From NCBI GenBank assembly GCA_946902875.1, contig OX336345.1, positions 23,281,395 through 23,345,394 of the forward strand: a stretch of DNA of 64,000 bases. Reading direction: 5' to 3'. The stretch's first letter is position 1. The number at the start of each line of letters is the position of its first letter. The notes beneath the pieces are model-generated. The model saw only the letters and a program-made list of their open reading frames with translations, had not been told where the DNA came from and did not search any database. A program made the position numbers and the translations under genes. The DNA comes from Nematopogon swammerdamellus (taxonomy: Eukaryota > Arthropoda > Insecta > Lepidoptera > Adelidae). Of the stretch, positions 57,701 to 64,000 are shown piece after piece.

Positions 57701-57929
57701 TTGCTCAAGTTCAGACACAAGTCTTCGCCTCTTCTCATCCACATCCCGCCTAGTTGTAGGGTAACTGGTGTAGAACCCGTGTTCCGTACTCTCGTATGCA
57801 TAACAATGATAATATGTTGCCCCCTGAATGCTACGCCCACGCCTTCAACGTTAGCAAGGCTCAGTGCTGCGCATTATCTGCGAAGGTCGATTTGAAGGTC
57901 CTTTTGCTTTCCAAGCCAGTTTATAAGTC

Positions 57930-58080
57930 AGCGTCATACCTGTCTGGAAGCACCTGAACCTCCTGGGCACCGCCATTTCCAAAGACGTAGGTTCCCGGCA
58001 ACTAATCGAGTCTAGGGCTAAAAGTGCACCCAGAAAATTGGGAATACTTTTCCGCAATCGGCGGTTCTTCTCTTCCACAA
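57930..58080 (+). mobile_element. LINE reverse-transcriptase fragment, opposite strand
   Basis: The plus strand reads WKHLNLLGTAISKDVGSRQL, IESRAKSAPRKLGILFRNRR and FFSS, homologous to the same RT region as the previous entry but from another family and orientation. Confidence 0.6.
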
Positions 58081-58151
58081 TATCCCGCTTAGCTGAAGGG
58101 TAACTTGCATCCGAAAATACTGTAGGTATTAGGTATATTTAATGTACCTAC

Positions 58152-58492
58152 ATTTTTTTTTTATGGAAACTTGACACGGTTGGTTACATCACCTACAACA
58201 TCCGTGATGTCAGCCCATAACACCGGGTGCCATGTCAGTGCTTCCCTTCATTTCGCGCCGGCTACACTGAACTGGACGGAAACACGAACTATTTACATAG
58301 CCGTTTCGACCGACGCGACGTTTCGCTCAGTGCGGTGGTACCAACCCGGCCGGGATAAACCCTACTACCTAATATGGTAAGAAGGGAAGGGACCTGCAGT
58401 TTAACGTGGTATCCGAACCACGGTCAGCCTCCAACAGTCGGGCGGTCATCCATCCAATAACTGACCGCACTATTAAGCTGCCCAGGCTGACG
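58152..58492 (-). mobile_element. SINE type B with head
   Basis: It has a T-run, tail, body, then CCGAACCACGGTCAGCCTCC and GGCGGTCATCCATCCAATAA, with part of the head lost. Confidence 0.85.
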
Positions 58493-58497
58493 ATCCC

Positions 58498-58832
58498 TTT
58501 TTTTTTTTTTTTATGGAAACTGACACGGTTGGCTACCATCACCTACAACATCCGCGATGTCAGCCCATAACACCGGGTGAACTTGGTGCCACGTCAGTGC
58601 TTCCCTTCGGTCGTGCCGGCTACACTGAACTGGACGGAAAACACCAACTATTTACATAGCCGTTTCGACCGACCTTTCATTCAGTGCGGTGGTACCAACC
58701 CGGGCGGGTTAAACCCTACCACCTAGTAATATAAGAAGGGAGTCATATCCCTTAGTCGACTTTTACGACATGCGACGGGGAGAGATGCAGTGGGGCTATT
58801 CTTTTTAAGTATCGACCCCACACGGTACACCT
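58498..58832 (-). mobile_element. SINE type C
   Basis: A T-run of 14, complete tail and body, and the type C head (TCGACTTTTACGACATGCGA, CCCCACACGGTAC). It directly follows a type B copy in the same orientation. Confidence 0.88.
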
Positions 58833-59519
58833 ACGCTACATATTATGCTTACACTAGGTACATGGACATTTCATACCAATTTATTTTAGCATAGTACTGT
58901 ATCTAATAATAATATTATATATCTATATAAAATTTGCGGTAGATCAGTGAGTAAGTATGTAGGTATATTACGAACACTAGCATGTCGCTTCTGCGCGTCG
59001 CGTCGTCGCGTGTCGTCGTCGCGCGTCATTATTAGTGTATGCGGGGGCGCGCGGCGCGGTGCGCGGGCGACCACGCTTCATCGCGAATAATCGCTATGCG
59101 CCACACATTTTGCTCTATTTCTCTGTACACTTATGTTTAATAGATAGCAAAGTATATATTTTCGGAATCGTAATTTAATTATCTTTAATTTGATACCCCA
59201 CTCAATATATTTTGAAAAACTAATTTGACATTTTGAGGCCGTGCGTCCGCCATTTTGAATTTTGAAAATTATTATATAGCCTATGACACTCCCGTGAATA
59301 AGACAAATCCAATAGCACAAGAATTATTCAAATCGGCCCAGTACTTTAGGCTATAGAGTGGAATATAGATAGTCACATACATACATACATACATACATAC
59401 ATACATACATACATACATACATACATACACGCCAAACTCATAACCCTTCCTTTTTTGGCTTCGCCGTAGTCGGGTAAAAATAATAAATAACACAAACTAA
59501 TAATATTCGGGTGCAATAG
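58833..59519. promoter_or_regulatory. Upstream region of regucalcin
   Basis: A CG-rich block (58975-59075, many TCGTCGCG and CGCGGCG) may be promoter sequence. A (CATA)n microsatellite lies at 59378-59428. Confidence 0.4.
59378..59428. repeat. (CATA)n microsatellite
   Basis: About 12 uninterrupted CATA units, less than 100 bp before the regucalcin start codon. Confidence 0.9.
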
Positions 59520-62500
59520 ATGGCGCCAGTAGTTGAGGCAGTAGTGGAGCCGGTGACGATCGGCGAGGGGCCGCACTGGGACGCGGAGGAGCAGTGTCTG
59601 TACTTCGTGAGCATCTTCGACCACACCATACACAAGTACGTCCCGGCCACCAAGAAGCACACCAAGACTAAGCTGGGTGAGTTGAGGCAATGTTCCGAGC
59701 GAGACCAACACACCTGCACTAGCGACCCGTGTGGGGCCGGTACTTTAAAAGAATAGCCCCACTGCATCTCTCCCCGTGTATGCCGTAAAAGGCGACTAAG
59801 GGATATGACTCCCTACTTATATTACTAGGTGGTAGGGTTTAACCCGCCCGGGTTGGTACCACCGCACTGAATGAAAGGTCGGTCGAAACGGCTATGTAAA
59901 TCCTTTGTGTTGTCCGTCCAGTTCAGTTTAGCCGGCACGACCGAAGGGAAGCGCTGACGTGGCACCTAGTTCACCCGGTGTTATGGGCTGACATCACTGA
60001 TGTTGTAGGTGAGGTAGCCAACCGTGGGCCTCGCAATGTAGAATGCACTTTGCACACACACTTCGACGAAGAAAGATAATCAAAGCTATAAAAAGTTGGT
60101 CGAATGTCTTATTGTATTTTTGAAGTTATACTTCTTTAGCCGCGCTATGAAAATATGTTATGAAAATTCATTACACAAAATTGGTAACATGGAAATGGGG
60201 AGTAAACTCAGAAAAAACGTCATCGTCACCGCATACAAATTAGTTGCACAGATAAAAAAAAATATTAGTTGTAACGGGGAGGGGGAAGGGGCGGGGAGGG
60301 TGAAGGGGGCGGGTGGAGGAAGGAAGGTCACACCAAAGAAGTATAACTTCTAACACGCTTATACATACTCGTATAAGTGAATGCACCTTTTCTTGATACA
60401 GTGAGATGCAGCAGGTGGACTCATTGCAAAATGCAATTTTTCCAGTTAATATTGTACACAACAACATTTAGCATTGATAGTTAGTTTTTTTTTATGGAAA
60501 CTGACGGTTGGCTACGTCACCTACAACATCCGTGATGTCAGCCCATAACACCGGGTGAACTAATTGCCATGTCGGTGCTTCTCTTCATTTCATGTCGGCT
60601 ACGGGCAGGGCTATTCGTAGGTACGCCAAACAGAGATTATTAACTAAGAACTGGGAGGGTCCTATTTGATTTCCTACGAATAGACCACGATGAATAGACC
60701 TACAAGGTGGGACAGTGCTATTCGCAGGTATGAGGTATTCGTAGGTACGAACTGCACTATGCGAGTTGGTTTAAAAAAAAATAACCAGGGTTAAATTACA
60801 GAAGATCGCATCTTCTGTAATTTAACCCTAACCTAATGTTGAGGCAGCGTATGTCGTTTTTGTTACGTTTCGTTGAAAACTCCCATAGTGCGGTTTGCAT
60901 ACCTGCATGCAGGTTTACCTACGAATATACACGCCCGATTAGACAGGGCTATTTGTAGGTATACCTGCATGCAGGTATACCTACGAATAGACACTTCCGT
61001 CGGCTAGTTACTATTTACACGATTATTTACATAGTCCTTTCGACCGACGTTTCATTCAGTGCGATGATGGTACAAACCCGGCCGGGATAAACCCTACCAC
61101 TTAGTAAGGTAAGAAGGGAAGGGAAGGGACCTACAGTTTTACGTGGAATCCGAAGCACAGTCAGCCTCCAACGGTCGAGCGGTCACCCATCCAAGTACTG
61201 ACCGCGCTCAGGTGTGCTTAACAACAGTCGACCGACCGCACCACTGAGCTACTGAGGCTGACAAATTAAATAGCCAGAGGCTGATAATTTATTATAGGTA
61301 TCATCTATTGATTTTCAGGCTCTTCATATCGACGCAAGTCCTCCAAATGTGCCTAATGTCTTGTCACGTGTTCGTGTTACCCTGGTATAATCTTGGAGCA
61401 GTCCCGCTCACATTCGAATAACTTGTCACATTTGGGTAACAAACAAGGCACATGTTGGCCTGAATTATCTTTCCCCGATTTTGACAAACATTACAGGAAA
61501 AAACGATGTCTTCTTGCAGACGAGATGCCGACGTTCATAATCCCAGCGGAGGGGCACAGGGAGCACTTCGTGGTGAGCGCGGGGCGCCGCGTGCTTCTCG
61601 TGAAGTGGAGCGGGGAGGACGCCGCGCCTGCGCACGTGCTGCGGGAGCTCGCGGAGGTCGACCAGCACTCACCCAACAACAGGTTCAACGACGCCAAGGC
61701 GGACCCAGAGGGACGACTCTTCGCAGGTAGGTTTGTTTGTTTGTTTGCTGCCCAGCCCAGCCTCTTGGGAAGGTAGGTGGGCCATTCTCCGCACTGAGGC
61801 CTCTAGACGGTCCGTTGTACGTTAGCTCGCAAGTCGCAGGTAGATACCGAGCTATATAGCCAACACTCTCGCGTGCGCCATAACCTGGACCACAGCCTGA
61901 ACCTTCACGTGGCAGCTGTCTTAGGCAAAAAGATGATAATACCGATAATAGAGATAATAGGGTCCTTCAAGAGAGGCGTGAATAGGGAGCTGTCAGGCCG
62001 GCATGGCATTCGCAGCACCCGCGTACGACCGAAAGTCCATGGGCGTCGTTATACACCTTATTGGTGGATCGGCGCCAAATGGCGCGCTTTCAAAAAAGTG
62101 TATCCATACATGCATCCCAACAATCAGGATAAGGGTGTTGTCCTGCAAGAACTCGCAGGTGAATAGGTAATACCACGACCACTACGTTTATCGAAGTATT
62201 CGCAAAGATATGTAAGACGCAAAGACTTCCCTACTGCATGACTTCGTGGAAGGACCGTGCCAAGGTGAGAGGTGTCTAGCCTGTCATTCGTATTCTCAGC
62301 ATCTTGCCCTTACTTATCAGATTCAGATATTTATTTCGCCATAAAGAATAAGTACACAACAATAACAATATTTCATTGAGATGTATGCATATTCAGTATG
62401 CTTCGTCATAATTATTTTTTGGTCATGTCCCGTTCAGCACTGCGATCTATAAGGAAGAACCGGGTAAGCGTACAATTTGGGTCCAATCACGTCAGGGTCT

Positions 62501-62919
62501 TTTTCAGCCATCGCCGATTTGTGCGCAACAGATTTTAAGCGCTCTGAGTTACGACTGCTGTATTTCCGTTAGACGCATTTTACGGCATGCTCGGGAAGAG
62601 ATTCAGCGGGACAAATATTTTTTACACGGACGGAACACAATTCTGTCTCTCACATGCAGGCTGACCTCCACAATAAACAAATTATTCGCAGGCACAATGG
62701 GCCACGAGTACGAGCCGGGCAAGTTCGCCTTGAAGAAAGGCTCCCTCTACCGGCTGGACGGGAGCGGCGGCGGCGGTGTCGCTCCACGGCGGCTGGTGAG
62801 CGAGCTTGACATCAGCAACGGCCTGTGCTGGGACCTCGAGCAGAAGGCGTTCTACTTCGTAGACTCCTTCGAGTACAACGTGCGCAGATACGACTACGAC
62901 GCCATCACGGGCGACATAT
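59520..62919 (+). CDS. regucalcin: Regucalcin / SMP-30 (gluconolactonase family), first three coding exons
   Basis: The exons are 59520-59676, 61520-61726 and 62692-62919, all GT/AG, and the last one ends on a donor (GTGAGC). The gene therefore continues past the window. The protein is a six-bladed propeller, a calcium- and zinc-binding lactonase of the cytosol. Visible motifs are IGEGPHWD, with metal-ligand Glu16; RFNDAKADPEGRLFAGTMG, with the conserved Asn-Asp pair; LDISNGLCWD, with the metal-ligand Asn; and YFVDSFEYNVRRYDYD. The 197 residues seen are roughly two-thirds of the usual 300. The start (ATG at 59520) gives the expected N-terminal distance to the first metal ligand. Introns 1 and 2 are filled with SINEs and LINE ends. 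Confidence 0.92.
59725..60030 (+). mobile_element. SINE type C
   Basis: GTGTGGGGCCGGTACTTTAA, GTATGCCGTAAAAGGCGACT, complete body, and tail to GATGTTGTAGGTGAGGTAGC. The A-tail is absent. It starts 48 bp after the exon 1 donor of regucalcin. Confidence 0.85.
60272..60330 (+). repeat. G-rich tract
   Basis: Runs of three to five G at short spacing (GGGGAGGGGGAAGGGGCGGG, then GAGGGTGAAGGGGGCGGGTG) fit the G-quadruplex pattern. Confidence 0.7.
60487..61262 (-). mobile_element. SINE type B interrupted by an 8-bp-duplication element
   Basis: The tail side is 60487-60601. The body and complete head (GGTCACCCATCCAAGTACTG, GCTTAACAACAGTCGACC, CACTGAGCTACTGAGGCTGA) are 60999-61262. Confidence 0.85.
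60602..60998. mobile_element. Small DNA element with perfect 8-bp target duplication (copy 1)
   Basis: GTCGGCTA flanks both sides (60594-60601 and 60999-61006). The ends are CGGGCAGGGCTATTCGTAGG and CCTACGAATAGACACTTCC. The interior has inverted modules (GCACTATGCGAGTT and AACTCCCATAGTGC) and CCTGCATGCAGG palindromes. No ORF. Confidence 0.88.
61738..61835 (-). mobile_element. LINE 3' UTR fragment
   Basis: GCTGCCCAGCCCAGCCTCTT, GTGGGCCATTCTCCGCACTG and GACGGTCCGTTGTACGTT match the 3' UTR of the RNase H-bearing LINE at 22187. It starts 12 bp past the exon 2 donor of regucalcin, next to a GTTT run. Confidence 0.75.
61950..62330. mobile_element. LINE tail and repeat L fragments
   Basis: 61970-62090 (CTGTCAGGCCGGCATGGCAT, GTCCATGGGCGTCG) is related to the LINE at 57130-57260. 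62120-62330 (CAACAATCAGGATAAGGGTG, TGCATGACTTCGTGGAAGGA) is repeat L in reverse. Confidence 0.55.
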
Positions 62920-62999
62920 GTGAGCGTCCAACCTATAGCTAGGCTTGCCATAATTTTCCAGACTCAAGTCCGGACGCCACACAGATCCTCAAAAACAAG

Positions 63000-63210
63000 G
63001 GCCCTCACGGATGGGTACCATCACCGCACTGAATGAAGGTTGGTCGAAGAGAGCTATGAAATAAAATAGTTCATGTTTTCCTACCAGTTCAGCACGATCA
63101 AAAAGGAGGAAGCACTGAAATGGCACCCAGTTCACCAAAGTGTGTTGGGCTGATATCACCGCTATTGTCGGTGGTGAAGCCCGTCTAAGTCAGGTGCATA
63201 AAAAAAGTCC
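63000..63210 (+). mobile_element. Diverged SINE type B/C 3' half
   Basis: GGTACCATCACCGCACTGAA, TGAAATGGCACCCAGTTCAC and TGGGCTGATATCACC, then GTGCATAAAAAAAG. Confidence 0.65.
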
Positions 63211-63286
63211 GGACATGGTTGCGAAATCCGGACAGTCCGGACTAAAGCCGGACGTATGGCAGGCCGACCTATAGCCATCTTCATTT

Positions 63287-63945
63287 ACTGTGTGGGGCCG
63301 GTACTTTATAAGAATAGGCCCACATCAACTCTCCCCGTGTATGTCGCAAAAGGCGACTAAGGTATATGACTCCCTTCTTATATTACTACGTGGTAGGGTT
63401 TAACCCGCCCGGGTTGATACCACCGCACTGAATGAAAAGTCAGTTGAAACGGCTATTTAATTGGGCAGGGCTATTCGTAGGTATGCCAAACAGAGATTAT
63501 TAACTAAGAACTAGGAGTGTCCTATTTGATTTCCTACGAATAGACCTACCAGGCGGGACAGTGCTATTCGCAGGTATATGAGGTATTCGTAGGTACGAAC
63601 TGCACTATGCGAGTTGGTTTAAAAAAAACCAGGGTTAAATTACCTAACCTAATGTTGAGGCGGCGCATGTCGTTTTTGTTACGTTTCGTTGAAAACTCCC
63701 ATAGTGCAGTTTGCATACCTGCATGCAGGTTTACCTACGAATAGACATTCCCGATCGGACAGGGCTATTCGTAGGTATACCTGCGATTAGACACTTCCTA
63801 TTTAATTAGTTCGTGTTTTCTGTACAGTTCAGTGTAGCCGACATGAAATGAAGGGAAGCATCTAGTTTCATCAAGGTGTTATGGGCTGACATCACGAATG
63901 TAATAGGTGATGTAGCCAACCGTGTCAGTTTCCATAAAAGAAAAC
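63287..63945 (+). mobile_element. SINE type C interrupted by an 8-bp-duplication element
   Basis: Head and body 63287-63461 (CTGTGTGGGGCCGGTACTTT, GGCGACTAAGG). Tail 63799-63945 (TTCAGTGTAGCCGACATGAA, TTTCCATAAAAG). Confidence 0.82.
63462..63798. mobile_element. Small DNA element with perfect 8-bp target duplication (copy 2)
   Basis: TATTTAAT flanks both sides (63454-63461 and 63799-63806). It has the same ends and interior as 60602-60998, with an internal deletion of about 60 bp. Confidence 0.9.
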
Positions 63946-64000
63946 AAAAGTTATTGTGAAAAGTATCAGAGATTACTTGAATAAGGTGCGTCCCCCCACC

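Noticed and set aside
59378..59711. Minus-strand ORFs with MYVC repeats near regucalcin
   Set aside because: They come from translating the CATA microsatellite and from reading regucalcin exon 1 backwards.

Overview
The window is nuclear DNA of an insect, most likely a moth or butterfly. The evidence is split coding exons with canonical GT/AG borders, arthropod-like orthologues (cyclin K, branched-chain 2-oxoacid dehydrogenase E1-alpha, WDR6, regucalcin), and repeats I remember as common in Lepidoptera, such as the GACGGACGG tract ending in GGAAACCTAAAAA and the GCCGCGGGCACAGCTAGT ends. No bacterial, plasmid or CRISPR features are seen. Gene exons make up only about 10% of the window; most of the rest is transposon-derived.

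Layout. 1-7.7 kb: a cluster of a restriction-like-endonuclease (RLE) non-LTR retrotransposon on the minus strand, with one intact 1121-codon ORF, a second almost identical 5'-truncated copy and older fragments. 8.5 kb: one plus-strand terminal exon resembling the end of a protein tyrosine phosphatase domain. 8.6-19 kb: intergenic DNA with MITEs, an internally deleted piggyBac-like element and SINEs. 19.09-27.68 kb (minus): complete cyclin K in 5 exons, 397 aa. 29.31-40.34 kb (plus): complete BCKDHA in 8 exons, 433 aa. These two genes are divergent and share a 1.6-kb upstream region. 42.47-51.21 kb (plus): complete WDR6 in 5 exons, 1010 aa. 52.85-53.17 kb: one unrecognised exon-like ORF. 53.4-59.3 kb: repeats including a 0.6-kb foldback. 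59.52 kb to beyond the window end (plus): the first three coding exons of regucalcin/SMP-30.

The host genes do not form a pathway together. BCKDHA is a mitochondrial catabolic enzyme, cyclin K is a CDK12/13 partner in transcription, WDR6 is a tRNA 2'-O-methylation cofactor, and regucalcin is a calcium-binding lactonase.

The most notable content is mobile. (1) Dozens of SINE copies fall into three families that share one body but carry different heads. One head combines tRNA-like A and B boxes with a 5S rRNA-like core. (2) The RLE retrotransposon cluster looks very young. (3) A DNA transposon in BCKDHA intron 7 has its left inverted terminal repeat expanded into 12 identical 38-bp units. (4) Two copies of a small element are flanked by perfect 8-bp duplications, both inserted in SINEs. 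All family names for repeats (A, B, C, L) are labels used only here. Exon borders were set by reading frame plus GT/AG and have no transcript support.
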